Source: Halosimplex pelagicum (GTDB lineage: Archaea > Halobacteriota > Halobacteria > Halobacteriales > Haloarculaceae). Taken from it: a stretch of DNA of 64,000 nt. Within the stretch, counting starts at the first letter, position 1, and every line of letters begins with the position of its first letter. Shown one piece after another: positions 54,927 through 64,000 of this stretch. Where the stretch lies: contig NZ_CP058909.1 in NCBI RefSeq assembly GCF_013415905.1, forward strand, positions 2,170,001 to 2,234,000, given 5' to 3'. The notes beneath the pieces were generated by a model. It worked only from the letters and a program-made list of their open reading frames with translations. It did no database searches and was not told the origin of the DNA. The translations under genes and the position numbers were made by a program.

Positions 54927-55549
54927 ATTGGATCTGTGGAAAATTAGTATTGAAGGTGATGGCATTCGTTGGATGGGAGAGGGAGTGGAAGGTGTTCAGG
55001 GACCTGCATTTGTAGACGTCACATCGGGACAACTTCGCGGAACGAAACCAAGTACGCGCTCGCACGGTGAAGCCGAGTGAGCGCTTGACAACTGAATCTA
55101 CGGTGTTATCCTTAGAGTCTTGATTATAGCTTAGAGGTTGAAAGTAGATTTCAGAGCAGTAGCACGCTCAGAGCTTATAATAATCCATATAATTTGGATA
55201 CGTGCTGGTTGACTCAGTATGCACTCCCTCTGTCGCTGTCACAGACGTACTGTTGTTATTCCCGCTCCAACGAGCCTTCTTCCTATTAGCCAAAACTGCA
55301 TTACAGCCGTATGCTTGTAATTCTAGTCGCTCCCTCGGCCCCTTCATATAGAAATACAAACATCATGTTGTCTATAGGAGAGTCCAAATAAATTGGACTA
55401 TTATACTAGTCGGTTAGTGGACGCCTGATCAATGCTTCCAAAAATTGGAGCTTAGGGACTTACAAACCGATTTCTAATACAACGTCGGCGGTTGCCACTA
55501 AACGAGTAGCATGGTGTACTTCGAAGTCAGTTCAGTCGTTCGATTTTGT
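54927..55549. other. Intergenic stretch without a supported gene
   Basis: 623 bp. A 63-codon minus frame at 55168-55359 lacks haloarchaeal composition and is not accepted. Nothing else was recognised. Confidence 0.5.
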
Positions 55550-55559
55550 GGATACGGGC

Positions 55560-57009
55560 CATGCGTTCTAGTTTAGTGGCGATCAAAGACAAACTCACCT
55601 GATTCAACCTCTCCGCGTAACCGTTCCCTGTGTGGGTTTGGATTCTGCGATGCCCACAGCAACAGGTCGTCCAAATCCGGCAGTTCGTAGCCCAACTCCA
55701 GCATCAGGTACAATTGGATCAGACGAGCGTGCCGCTCGATGGCCAGAGAACAGCGACGGCGGGGGAGCCCCGACGCCGACTCCAGCGAGTCGGCGTCTGG
55801 GGCGGGTTCTGCCTCGCGCTGTCACGTTTCGAGTGCCCGCAACTCATCCACGATCACCCGGCTCATCATCAGCGAGATTCCCGCCATGATGACCAGAGCC
55901 TCGATGATGTAAGCGTCGGTCGTGTTGATCTCGTCCAAGCCGAACCGCGATTTCAGTTCCTTGAACAGCAATTCGACCTCCCAGCGCGCCCGATAGAGCT
56001 GTGCGATATCGGGCGCGTGATACGCTTCTCTGTCAAGATTCGTCAGATAGAGATGGTACTCCCCGGTCTTGTCGTTGCGCAGGCCGACCAGTCGAAACGT
56101 CCGGGTCGTGCTGGCGCACGACCCTCGCTTGCGCTCAAACGAGAGCGTAATCCGGACATTGAGCTCCTGTCGGTGCAGGTCGTCAAGAACGTCCTGCACC
56201 GACTCTCCTTCGAGTGGAATGCTGTTGCCTCGCCATGTACGCAGTTCCTCGACGATCTCGAAGTTCGCGTCGTCTTTGACGCGAGAGATAAACCAGCCGT
56301 CATTGGCGTCAATACGGTCGAACAGCCAGAAATCGTAGAATCCGAGATCGAGCAAGATGAGTGCGCCAGCTACCCACTCGCCGGTGGGTAGCTGGCTCCG
56401 TTCTTGGGTTTTCGCGTCGGTTGTCTGGAACCGTGTCGGGATACCGGTCGAAAACGATTCCGTGAGGTGGAGTTTCAGTCCGGCCTGATCCTCGCCGTCG
56501 CTGTGTAGACATCCGTGGCATCTTCGTACAGATTGACGATGGTGCCGTCGGCGATGAGAACGTCCCAAAAGCGTTCAAGACGACTGTTCAAGTCTTCTCG
56601 TCCGGTATCGAGATTCTCGATGGCGTCATCGAGAATCTCTCGAAGGAGCGCAACGAATGTCGGCTCAAACCACTCGTGAAACGCGGCGTACGAGAGTTCA
56701 TCGCAGTCAGCCATCTCGACGTAGCGTTCGAGAAACGCCTGGAGAGAGCGGTCTGATCCAGCAGCGAAGCCGAACGAAAGCGTGTAGAACAACGCTACCA
56801 CGTCGAACTTCCGTTCTCGTTGGACCAGCGACGTTGCGCGAGCGCGCTCGCGCAACTCATCAGAGGGAAACGCTCTTTGAATCCGACCAACGACTACCGA
56901 ATCCGGTGGTGAGTAGGGCATAACTCCCACCGGGTTTCTATCACCGGTAGTTCCGGCGATATCCAATCAACAGACAGCGGTCGATCCTCGCATTAAACTA
57001 GAACGTATG
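55560..57009 (-). mobile_element. IS4-family (ISH8-type) element with 10-bp target duplication
   Basis: The near-perfect ends CATGCGTTCTAGTTTAGTG (55560) and the complement of CATACGTTCTAGTTTAATG (57009) enclose 1450 bp. GGATACGGGC is repeated exactly on both sides (55550-55559 and 57010-57019). A 10-bp duplication is what ISH8-type elements make. The transposase gene is dead. Confidence 0.92.
55573..56966 (-). pseudogene. ISH8-type transposase with one frameshift and one nonsense codon
   Basis: The start region contains SVVVGRIQRAFPSDELRERA and FHEWFEPTFVALLREILDDA, with the first Asp in VLIADGTIVNL. A one-base loss near 56505 shifts the frame to GEDQAGLKLHLTES, with Asp in LLDLGFYDFWLFDRID. 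The IS4 signature Y-x2-R-x3-E-x6-K is perfect in YRARWEVELLFKELKSR. A TGA follows RALET at about 55824, yet coding continues in the same frame through LDDLLLWASQNPNPHRERLR to TAA at 55573-55575, so this is a single nonsense change. Confidence 0.88.
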
Positions 57010-57019
57010 GGATACGGGC

Positions 57020-57284
57020 AGTGGTGGGTTTCAGTCGAAAGTGGGGTATCATGATCGAGGTCACGTTGGCTTCGACCAACTGAATCTGCCCGAGAGCCGA
57101 TCTTGGGAAGGTACAGCTCCGCTCGTGAATCAGTTCATAACGCCATCAACGCACAACCGACGAAGTAGTACTAAGGAAAGTCGGCGGATGCTCATGATAA
57201 CGCAAATCCAATAGTAGACAGTGTGGCTTCTTGGTGCGACGAGTACGTAGGTAGCGATTGTAGTTAGCAGTCGAAGACAGTAGT
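57020..57284. other. Intergenic stretch without a supported gene
   Basis: 265 bp between the ISH8-type element and the iclR stop. Nothing was recognised. Confidence 0.45.
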
Positions 57285-58085
57285 CTAAAAATGCTCCTCC
57301 CGATACGCCTCTTCAATCTCTTTTTCGAGAGATGCAACATACTCTTCGAGTAAATCTGGTATTTCCTTAGTGAACCGTTCATTCTGGAAGCGGTACGTCG
57401 GCCCAATGACTGCAATAGCGCCTAGAACACTGCCATCTGGATTTTTAACTCTTCGACCGACTTCTCGTAGTCCATCCACATATTCTTCATCAGCAAACGC
57501 TATTCCTCGCTTCTCGATCGTATCTAACGTCTCAAAGAGCGAATCCCGATCAGTGATTGTTTTCTCAGTCTGTTCTCTTAGCCCCCACCGGTCTAATATC
57601 TCATCAATACGCTCCCTCGGGTATTCAGCAAGGATCGCTTTTCCAGTTGCGACACTGTGAAGATAATAATAAATTCCGGCAGATGTAATGGATTTGGATG
57701 TATGAGAATCCTTCGAATCAAACTGACTGTCGGGATGGAACGACTCGTGGACAAGAATCCCTCGTCCGTTGTTTTCAACGACAAATTCTACCTCTTCATC
57801 AATCTGATCAGAAAGGTTGGCTACAGTCTCTTCGGCAAGGACGTATGCCTGTTTCCGGGACCGTGCGTACTCGCCATGGTTGAGGAATCGCAAACCAACG
57901 TGGTACACCTCACCCTCCTTCGTTAAATAACCCTGATCAATAAGCGTACGTAGGTGAATATGTACTGTACTTCTTGCCATTCCCAGTTCGGCGGTTAATT
58001 CATCTAGCGTCGCTCCGTCCAATCGTTGGATGGTATCTACTATTGATAGCGAGCGGACCGTGGTTTTGGCAATCTGATTACCCAT
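57285..58085 (-). CDS. IclR-family transcriptional regulator
   Basis: 266 residues from ATG 58085 (MGNQIAKTTVRSLSIVDTIQ). Further in-frame codons upstream overlap the promoter. The N-terminal winged helix is LDGATLDELTAELGMARSTV and HIHLRTLIDQGYLTKEGEVY. The C-terminal IclR effector domain contains YYYLHSVATGKAILAEYPRE, RGIAFADEEYVDGLREVGRR and VLGAIAVIGPTYRF. It probably senses a small carboxylate or sugar-derived ligand and controls a catabolic operon. No target gene adjoins after the IS insertions. Confidence 0.93.
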   Translation of the reverse strand: MGNQIAKTTVRSLSIVDTIQRLDGATLDELTAELGMARSTVHIHLRTLIDQGYLTKEGEVYHVGLRFLNHGEYARSRKQAYVLAEETVANLSDQIDEEVEFVVENNGRGILVHESFHPDSQFDSKDSHTSKSITSAGIYYYLHSVATGKAILAEYPRERIDEILDRWGLREQTEKTITDRDSLFETLDTIEKRGIAFADEEYVDGLREVGRRVKNPDGSVLGAIAVIGPTYRFQNERFTKEIPDLLEEYVASLEKEIEEAYREEHF

Positions 58086-58104
58086 ACATAGAGATTCTAA
58101 CGGG

Positions 58105-58116
58105 AGATTATATAAG
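58105..58116 (-). promoter_or_regulatory. TATA box of the iclR gene
   Basis: The plus strand here reads GATTATATAAGT. On the minus strand the centre is TTATATAATC, about 20-31 bases before the start at 58085, the spacing for a leaderless transcript. Confidence 0.6.
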
Positions 58117-58157
58117 TTCGTATATCGTGGATTATTATGTATTAGTTGAACTCTCAA

Positions 58158-58478
58158 GAAGGATAGACCGGTTCCGCTCGGGGAGAAAACAGTGTTACGG
58201 CTTCTATTACTTGACTACGCCAGCAACGAGAGGAGTATTGAGCCCCACGAGTGGAAAGGTATTATGATAGGAATTCACAAAGCTGCCTTGATATAACCGA
58301 GAATCCACGGGAATTCAGCGTAATTCGAGGTGGAGCCTCCGACCTCAAGGAGCGAGTGTAACGAGCGAGTAGGTCGGAGAGGAAACCGACATGGTACTAC
58401 ACCAACTACGCTCGATGGCTGGTCGACTCCCCCTAATCATTACAAGTATAGAGGCATGGCGCTACGTCTGAAACACGG
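58158..58478. other. Region holding the left end of the third tnpB element
   Basis: The arms CCTCCGACCTCAAGGAGCGA and CGAGCGAGTAGGTCGGAG near 58339-58383 can fold into a hairpin and look like the IS left end of the TnpB element. Its exact border is not visible because a single-strand transposing element leaves no duplication. Confidence 0.4.
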
Positions 58479-58616
58479 ATGGAGGTACGTCGCACCGTCC
58501 CCGTCAAACTCGACGTGGCCGACAGCGACACCGACATCCTCCACGAAACCATTTCCGAGTTCCTGTGGGCCGCCAACTACGTCGTAGACCACGCATGGCA
58601 AGGCGAGTACAAGACT

Positions 58617-60013
58617 CAGTACCTCACAAAGCGTACTCAGCTAACTGTTTCTGAACTCTGAAATCGACGTCAGAGCAGTTGTACTAACAGCCCCACCAAA
58701 GAGATCGTGGGGAATCGACGGAGAGGTGTCGCTGTCGGCGGCGGTCAGCCGCCGACGCGACAGCGTTGCCACTTCGAGAGGGGCTAACCCGGTCAGTGGT
58801 TACCGGTGGAACCGATCGTCAGGGGGCCGATTTGCGGGGACGGCCCGACGCACCGCGAGGGCCGTCCACGCTGCTCGGGTTACCATATCGATGAACTCCT
58901 CGAAAGGCCACCACCAGAGGCGACGCCCGCCTCGGCGGGGCGTCGCCACGTACTCCCAGTGCAAATACCGCCAGACGTTTTGGATCAATAAGCTGAGAAC
59001 TACGAATAACAGCCGTCTCGCCGGATCTTGCGTTGTTGTCGAGATGAGCGTTGCCTCGGAGAGGCGGTAGCTAGCCTCGATCCCAAACCGTTTACTGTAA
59101 TGGGATCGGGCTTGTGAGGACTCAGTGATGAACGGCGCGTCGACGGCGTAGCTGTGACGCGCCACTCCGTTCTCTCCATATCGTCCATTCTTGTAGGTAC
59201 AGTCAATCAGAACCGGGAATTCAACTGTCCATTCGTGGTCACCAAAGGACGTCGTGAGATCGTGGGCGATCTCACGACTCCAGCCAGTGGCCAGTTCACG
59301 CTTGATCTCCTTGCCCCACGAAATGACCGGGACAATGTACGCGAAATTGTGTACTTGCAGCAGTGTGAGACACTTCCCGTCGTAGAAGCCGCTGTCAAGA
59401 TAGACCGCTTTGACGTCAAACTCGAAGTGTTCGAGGAGTCCAAGAAACTCAGCGAGGACGTCGCTGGCGGTATCGCCGTCGGTAAGACGGCGTACCGCCA
59501 GCGTGTATCGTTTGTTCTTCACGCGCGCGTAGAGTGTCGCATAGGCGTGGAACGCGGTGGTTCCTGCTTTGGCTTCGTTGTAGTAGAGACCGTCTGTATC
59601 GTCTTCATCTCCGTAGTAGGGCCGCAGGTGGAGGTCGGCGACGACCTCCACCTGCTGAGGAAGTGTCTCAAGCAAATCTCGTTGGAGGAGAGTATCTTCG
59701 ATAGATTGGACGGCGTGGAGATCGAACTTGGTCCGGAGATGATAGAGCACATCGTTAGCTGAGGGAGCGTCCTTGCTCTTTTCGCAAAGCGAGGAAATCG
59801 AGGTCCCGTCGGCGGTAGCGCCGACGAGGACCTCGAAGATGTCCTCAGCATCGATTTTAGCATTGTCGCCGAGGTCGAGAACAACTTCCTCGTCAAGCCG
59901 GTTGACGAGGAAGTTAAGGAGCTGGTCCTCGTGAATTTCACTGTCTGCTTGCTTGTTGGAGTGCACATCCTCAGCAAGCAGACGTTCTAACTAACCGGCT
60001 TTGTGATGTACTG
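58617..60013 (-). mobile_element. ISH3-family element, intact copy (1397 bp), 5-bp target duplication
   Basis: The inverted ends are CAGTACCTCACAAAGC and the complement of CAGTACATCACAAAGC. AGACT flanks both sides (58612-58616 and 60014-60018). It is inserted in tnpB in the opposite orientation. The transposase is complete. Confidence 0.93.
58800..59966 (-). CDS. ISH3-family transposase, intact
   Basis: 388 residues from GTG 59966 (start VHSNKQADSEIHEDQLLNFL). Catalytic-core blocks are HLRPYYGDEDDTDGLYYNEA, DVKAVYLDSGFYDGKCLTLL, and a C-terminal region with SQARSHYSKRFGIEASYRLS, which carries the Glu. The decayed copy at 48842-50006 aligns over its full length. Confidence 0.9.
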   Translation of the reverse strand: MHSNKQADSEIHEDQLLNFLVNRLDEEVVLDLGDNAKIDAEDIFEVLVGATADGTSISSLCEKSKDAPSANDVLYHLRTKFDLHAVQSIEDTLLQRDLLETLPQQVEVVADLHLRPYYGDEDDTDGLYYNEAKAGTTAFHAYATLYARVKNKRYTLAVRRLTDGDTASDVLAEFLGLLEHFEFDVKAVYLDSGFYDGKCLTLLQVHNFAYIVPVISWGKEIKRELATGWSREIAHDLTTSFGDHEWTVEFPVLIDCTYKNGRYGENGVARHSYAVDAPFITESSQARSHYSKRFGIEASYRLSEATLISTTTQDPARRLLFVVLSLLIQNVWRYLHWEYVATPRRGGRRLWWWPFEEFIDMVTRAAWTALAVRRAVPANRPPDDRFHR

Positions 60014-61039
60014 AGACTACGAGCAAAGCAGAACTTCAACGCGAAACCTACGACGACGTGCGGGCCGAAACGAGGCTTCAAGCGAACCTCGTCCAGAACG
60101 CCCGCAACAAGGCCGCCGACGCCGTACAGAGCGTCGTCGCTCGGTGGAAGCAAGGTGACTACGCGGGGAAACCGCACTTCACCGCCCCGACGCTCGTCTA
60201 CGACAAGCGATGTGCGACGTTCAACGACGACGACGCGACGCTCTCAACCGTCGAAGGACGCATCACCGCCGAGTACGTCCTTCCCGACGAGAGCCGCGAG
60301 ACTCCCCACTCGGAGTACCTATTCAACGACGACTACGAAGTGACGGGCGCAGAACTCCACTACCGAGATGGTGAGTTCTACCTTCACGTCCGAACAAAGG
60401 CGGACGTGGAGTTCGAGACTGCCGACGACGGCAACGACGGGCACAGCACAGTCCTCGGCGTTGACCTTGGCATCGAAAACGTCGCCGTCACCTCAACCGG
60501 CGAGTTCTGGAACGGATCGGAGTTGAATCACTGGCATCGTGAGTTCGAGAAGCGGCGTGGGTCGCTCCAACAGCGTGGAACGCGGGCCGCTCACGAAACT
60601 ATGCAATCGGTCGGACGCACCGAGACGGGTCGCTACGACCACTTCTTACACACCGTCTCGAAGGAACTCGTCGCGGAAGCCGTCGAACATGACTGTGACG
60701 TAATCGCGTTTGAGAACCTGACGGGGATTCGTGAGCGGATGCCTCGTGCCAAGAAGTTCCATGCATGGGCGTTCCGTCGACTGTACGACTACGTGGCGTA
60801 CAAAGGCGAAGTAGAGGGTATCTCGGTCAAGCAGGTGAGTCCCGCTTACACGAGCCAGCGGTGTTCCAAGTGTGGGTTCACTCACGAGAACAACCGCCCG
60901 ATCTCGGACGGACAGGACGCGTTCAAGTGTCTGAAGTGCGGGTACTCACCGCACGCGGACTACAACGCGGCGAAGAACATCGGTCTGAAGCATCTCCGCT
61001 CGGCGCAAAAGTCTTCGGGCGGAGGCGCACCCGTAAACG

Positions 61040-61182
61040 TGCGCTTGAATCGCGGGACGTTGAACGTGAACGGCGATTATGAGCCTGCCGCCGTCGGCGG
61101 CCAGAACGGGAATCCACGCGAAAGCCCCACCCTCAACGAAGCGAACGGCGAAGCCGTGAGCGAGTAGGGTGGGGTAGTTTAC
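61040..61182 (+). ncRNA. Candidate TnpB guide (omega) RNA at the element right end
   Basis: By analogy with characterised TnpB systems, the RNA scaffold covers the 3' end of tnpB and the IS right end. Here that end is GTAGTTTAC at 61182, with the guide taken from the flanking bases after it. No promoter or structure was computed; position only. Confidence 0.3.
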
Positions 61183-61328
61183 AGTACGTGAACCCTCTGA
61201 CTGGCTACGATAATCTCTAACAGTCATGGGTCATCAGCGATCCGGCCTCGCACAGGCGAAAAAGTAATTGGTGAAGTCACAAACCGAACCGAAACTCACT
61301 ACACAGAATGATTCGTACTGTCTAACCT

Positions 61329-62180
61329 ATGCTGGCTCTGCCAGTTCTGAGTATGATATCGGCAGTTTCAGTCCAAATGAGTGAAATTAGCGTCACGAGC
61401 GGCTATGGACTGGTAGCGTTTTTTCTGATTGGCCTCTTCGGCGGTGCACATTGTATTGGAATGTGCGGCCCGCTCGTTGCAACCTACGCCGAGCGCATGG
61501 AAACCAACAACCGCTGGTCGGGCGCACTCACCCTCTACGAAGTGCGTCAGCATACGCTGTTCAACCTCGGCCGGACGATAAGCTACGCTCTCATCGGAGC
61601 TATCTTTGGGACTGCTGGCGCGTTACTCTACGGGACGGTTGGGCTCGCTGGGATTCTCGGGCCAGTCCAGGGTGCCGTCGGCATATGCATCGGCGTGGCG
61701 ATCCTCGTAATGGGAGTCACCCGGTTGGCTGGCTACCAACAGGGCGCCGTCGAAGGCATTATCGCCGGTACTGGCATCGGATCAGTATTCGCACGCACTT
61801 ACACAGTCATCTCAACGCGGATCGACCGCTGGGTCAACGGCATCGGCATCATTGGTCTCGGCGCGCTTCACGGACTGTTACCGTGTATGTTGCTCTATCC
61901 CGCATTCCTGTATGCGTTCGCACAGGGCTCGCCTGTGTATGGCCTCCTCTCACTGGGCGCGCTCGGACTTGGGACGATCCCCAGCGTGTTCCTCTACGGA
62001 ACGGTGATCCAGTCGGTGAGCGCCCGCCAGCGACAGGTGGTCCACTATGGACTTGGTGTGTTGTTCATTGGGCTCGGATACATACTGTTGGCAATGGGAC
62101 TCATGCGGTTTGGCGTCATGCTCCCGATGCCCGATATCCCGTACTATCAACCGATCGTCGAGTCGGAGGTGGTTACCTGA
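61329..62180 (+). CDS. TauE/SafE-like membrane protein (cytochrome oxidase biogenesis type, CcoH/UreH-like domain)
   Basis: 283 residues with about seven membrane spans. LFGGAHCIGMCGPLVATYAE contains the His-Cys-x3-Cys motif typical of the SafE-like proteins found beside copper ATPases, and ALHGLLPCMLLYPAFLYAFA is a second Cys-bearing helix. Starts at ATG 61329, 61353 or 61377 are possible; 61329 is given as the longest. The next gene begins one base after the stop, so the pair is an operon. A role in copper or sulfur handling at the membrane is inferred from the partner. Confidence 0.82.
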   Translation: MLALPVLSMISAVSVQMSEISVTSGYGLVAFFLIGLFGGAHCIGMCGPLVATYAERMETNNRWSGALTLYEVRQHTLFNLGRTISYALIGAIFGTAGALLYGTVGLAGILGPVQGAVGICIGVAILVMGVTRLAGYQQGAVEGIIAGTGIGSVFARTYTVISTRIDRWVNGIGIIGLGALHGLLPCMLLYPAFLYAFAQGSPVYGLLSLGALGLGTIPSVFLYGTVIQSVSARQRQVVHYGLGVLFIGLGYILLAMGLMRFGVMLPMPDIPYYQPIVESEVVT

Positions 62181-62181
62181 G

Positions 62182-64000
62182 ATGTCTACCTGCACACTCT
62201 GTGAGCTCCCCGTCGACGATCCAATCACCGACGAAGACATCGACGGCAGGTTCTGCTGTCGGGGCTGTCTAGAGGTCGCACGCCTGGTTGACGACGGTGA
62301 GGACGTCGACCTTTCGATTGCAGCCGTCCGTGACCGTGTCGCAGCCGAGGATGACAAACTCGATGTCCCTGAGGATGCCGAAACAGCTTATCTATCGATC
62401 GACGGAATGCACTGTCAGACCTGTGAAGGATTCATTGAACTCCTCGCTGAGGAAGCGGCCGGCGTTCACGAAGCGCGTGCGAGCTATGCGACTGAAATGG
62501 CCCAGGTAGTGTACGATCCCGACCGCCTCGATCGCAACGGGATCGCTGCGGCACTAAGCCGACTGGGCTATCAGGCCCGCGGTCCCGACGAGGAAAACGA
62601 CTCGCTGCGCTCGCGCGTCGAGTTCGGCAAATACCGTGCGGTGATCGCAGCGATACTGATGATGCCGGTGTTGATTCTCTACGTCCTGTTCATCTATCCG
62701 GTGTATCTCGGTATCTACCCCGAGAGCTTCCTCTACGGGAGTACCGTTGAAGCGATGGTTTTCGGGCCGTTAGCGGTCTGGAGCACGCTTATCCTCATCG
62801 GACTTGGATACCCCATTTTCCGCGGGGCCTATGTGAGCCTGCGAGTCGGTCGCCCGAATATGGACGTGCTGATTGCCATCGCAGTGCTCGCAGCGTACGT
62901 CTACTCGCTGGCAACCTATCTCACAGGCGGGCGCGACCCGTACTTCGACGTCGTGGTGATGGTGCTTGCAATCGTCACTATCGGCAACCATCTGGAGTCA
63001 CGGGTCAAACGTGCTGCGCTCGGCAATCGTGCTGACCTCACTGATTCGCGCGTCGATGAAGCCCGTCGGCTCGACGACGACAGCGATGCTACCGAAACCA
63101 TCGAAATTGCAGAGTGTGAGCCGGGAGATCGTCTGTTAGTCAAACCTGGCGAACGGATCCCAGTCGACGGCCAGATCGTCGACGGAACCGCCGCGATCGA
63201 CGAGGCGCTCGTCACGGGTGAATCGCTCCCGCAACGCAAATCTGTCGGAGACAGCGTACTCGGCGGGTCGGTCCTCACTGATAGCGCGATTGTTGTCGAA
63301 GTTGGGCCAGATGCCACCAGCACGATGGATCGCCTCGTCGAACTCCTCTGGAACGTCAAGAGTTCGGCGACGGGCGTCCAGCGTATTGTCAACCGCTTTG
63401 CGGTGCTGTTCGTCCCGCTCGTCCTCGGACTCGCCGCGCTGACTGCCGCTGGCTGGTTCCTCCTTGGGAATGACCCGAACACAGCCATACTAGCCGGTGT
63501 GTCCGTGTTAGTGGTCTCGTGTCCGTGCTCGCTTGGGATCGCGACCCCGCTTGCCCTCGCGGCAGCCACTCGCGATGCAACCGACAATCGGATGCTCGTT
63601 CTCAACGAGACGGTGCTCGAACGGATCGACGACTCCTCAGTCGTCGTGTTCGACAAGACAGGGACGCTCACCACGGGAGAGATGGAACTCGCGGACGTCG
63701 TGGGCGACAATCCCGACGAAGTGCTCTCGATGGCAGCCGCCGTCGAGCGCCGGTCGAGCCACCCCATCGCCGCTGCGATCGACGATTCCGCCCCACCGAC
63801 CACACGCTCGGTGTCGAGCTTCGAGCGCGCCGACCGGACCGTCTCGGCGCTCGTCGACGACGCCCCCGTCGTGGTCGGCCATCCCGACTCCTTCGACGCC
63901 GACGAGTGGACGATTCCCGCGGCGATCGAGGCAGCCGTCACGGACGCCTACGAGTCGGGCACTCATCCCACGGCGGTCGCGTGGGACGGCGTCGTCCGAG
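62182..64000 (+). CDS. Copper-translocating P1B-type ATPase, CcoI/FixI-like (runs off the window)
   Basis: 606 residues visible, C-terminus missing. The N-terminus CTLCELP...GRFCCRGC (Cys4, 7, 25, 26, 29) is the metal-binding head seen in CcoI-type ATPases. A heavy-metal-associated domain follows with GMHCQTCEGF (Cys78, Cys81). Helices lead to the actuator domain (DEALVTGESLP), the ion-path motif SCPCSLG (Cys-Pro-Cys 447-449), the phosphorylation site DKTGT (Asp491) and the SSHPIA motif. Cu(I) transport is predicted. CcoI-type pumps supply copper for heme-copper oxidase assembly, in keeping with the SafE-like gene one base upstream. Confidence 0.93.
   Translation, partial: MSTCTLCELPVDDPITDEDIDGRFCCRGCLEVARLVDDGEDVDLSIAAVRDRVAAEDDKLDVPEDAETAYLSIDGMHCQTCEGFIELLAEEAAGVHEARASYATEMAQVVYDPDRLDRNGIAAALSRLGYQARGPDEENDSLRSRVEFGKYRAVIAAILMMPVLILYVLFIYPVYLGIYPESFLYGSTVEAMVFGPLAVWSTLILIGLGYPIFRGAYVSLRVGRPNMDVLIAIAVLAAYVYSLATYLTGGRDPYFDVVVMVLAIVTIGNHLESRVKRAALGNRADLTDSRVDEARRLDDDSDATETIEIAECEPGDRLLVKPGERIPVDGQIVDGTAAIDEALVTGESLPQRKSVGDSVLGGSVLTDSAIVVEVGPDATSTMDRLVELLWNVKSSATGVQRIVNRFAVLFVPLVLGLAALTAAGWFLLGNDPNTAILAGVSVLVVSCPCSLGIATPLALAAATRDATDNRMLVLNETVLERIDDSSVVVFDKTGTLTTGEMELADVVGDNPDEVLSMAAAVERRSSHPIAAAIDDSAPPTTRSVSSFERADRTVSALVDDAPVVVGHPDSFDADEWTIPAAIEAAVTDAYESGTHPTAVAWDGVVR

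Larger units (their letters stand above)
58479..61167 (+). pseudogene. tnpB: TnpB (IS1341-type) gene interrupted by ISH3
   Basis: The head at 58479-58616 reads MEVRRTVPVKLDVADSDTDI and YVVDHAWQGEYKT. The body from 60019 continues [20 protein letters not shown]. Omitting the IS and one AGACT leaves 429 codons including the stop in one frame, otherwise undamaged. RuvC residues are Asp in [12 protein letters not shown], Glu in [14 protein letters not shown] and Asp in [12 protein letters not shown], with a zinc ribbon CSKCGF/CLKCGY. It is only distantly similar to the copies at 4392 and 45811. A shorter protein starting at GTG 60058 could be translated but would lack the first domain. Confidence 0.9.

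Noticed and set aside
55168-55359. Minus-strand 63-codon ORF
   Set aside because: No recognisable motif, non-acidic composition, no supporting promoter or neighbour.
55630-56391. Plus-strand 253-codon frame
   Set aside because: Antisense to the ISH8-type transposase with a perfect IS4 signature on the minus strand.

Overview
The window is haloarchaeal (class Halobacteria). Supporting signs are acidic, Asp/Glu-rich proteins, GC-rich coding sequence, twin-arginine lipoprotein signals, a Bat-type HTH_10 regulator, haloarchaeal small zinc-ribbon and winged-helix proteins, and IS elements of the ISH1, ISH3, ISH4 and ISH8 types. It reads as a heavily remodelled accessory region, either a large plasmid or a chromosomal island. 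About half of the sequence is IS elements, IS remnants and genes broken by them. No rRNA, tRNA or CRISPR array was seen.

Layout. 1-1000: an IS end, a decayed small gene and an ISH4-like remnant. 1028-3760: a Gfo/Idh/MocA oxidoreductase and a CNNM/CorC-type membrane protein. 3804-10292: an IS200/IS605 element, two IS630 copies, an IS6 remnant and a complete DDE IS with a 7-bp target duplication. 10574-18103: a peptide/opine/oligosaccharide-type ABC transporter (fused double ATPase, Tat lipoprotein binding protein, two permeases). 18338-20945: a small membrane protein, transposase debris and a third IS630 copy. 21090-21808: an HTH antitoxin/PemK-MazF toxin pair. 21903-22839: an ISH1-type IS5 element. 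23222-26264: a sulfatase cluster with one intact and two decayed genes. 26415-29970: nested transposons.

30241-34567 is a replicon-maintenance module: a tyrosine recombinase, an array of TGTWACAGA iterons, a ParA ATPase with an overlapping partner gene, and a winged-helix protein. 34626-37676 is bounded by a perfect 69-bp direct repeat and holds a DUF7522-type protein, a two-repeat lipoprotein, a frameshifted HTH/membrane protein and a Gdx/SugE exporter. 37870-40717: a polytopic membrane protein, a secreted protein and IS fragments. 40905-45758: a 960-residue Bat-like sensor/regulator, a 47-residue zinc-ribbon protein overlapping glutamate dehydrogenase, and a frameshifted membrane protein. 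45795-50180: a TnpB element with an RHH partner, a beheaded histone-fold gene, a truncated xseA, an orphan HTH antitoxin and a dead ISH3. 51168-53264: an AT-rich unknown gene split by an ISH1-type element; removing the IS restores one 383-codon frame. 53799-58085: an ArgD-like aminotransferase, an ISH8-type IS with a 10-bp duplication and an IclR regulator. 58479-61182: a TnpB gene split by an intact ISH3. 61329-64000: a TauE/SafE-like membrane protein and a CcoI-type copper P-ATPase that runs off the window.

How the genes may work together (inference). The oxidoreductase, ABC transporter, sulfatases and IclR regulator suggest uptake and breakdown of a sulfated or otherwise modified organic substrate. 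The SafE/P-ATPase pair suggests copper delivery to a membrane oxidase. The iteron-ParA-partner cassette and integrase suggest an element that partitions itself. Pairs of like IS copies at several points give substrates for large rearrangements.
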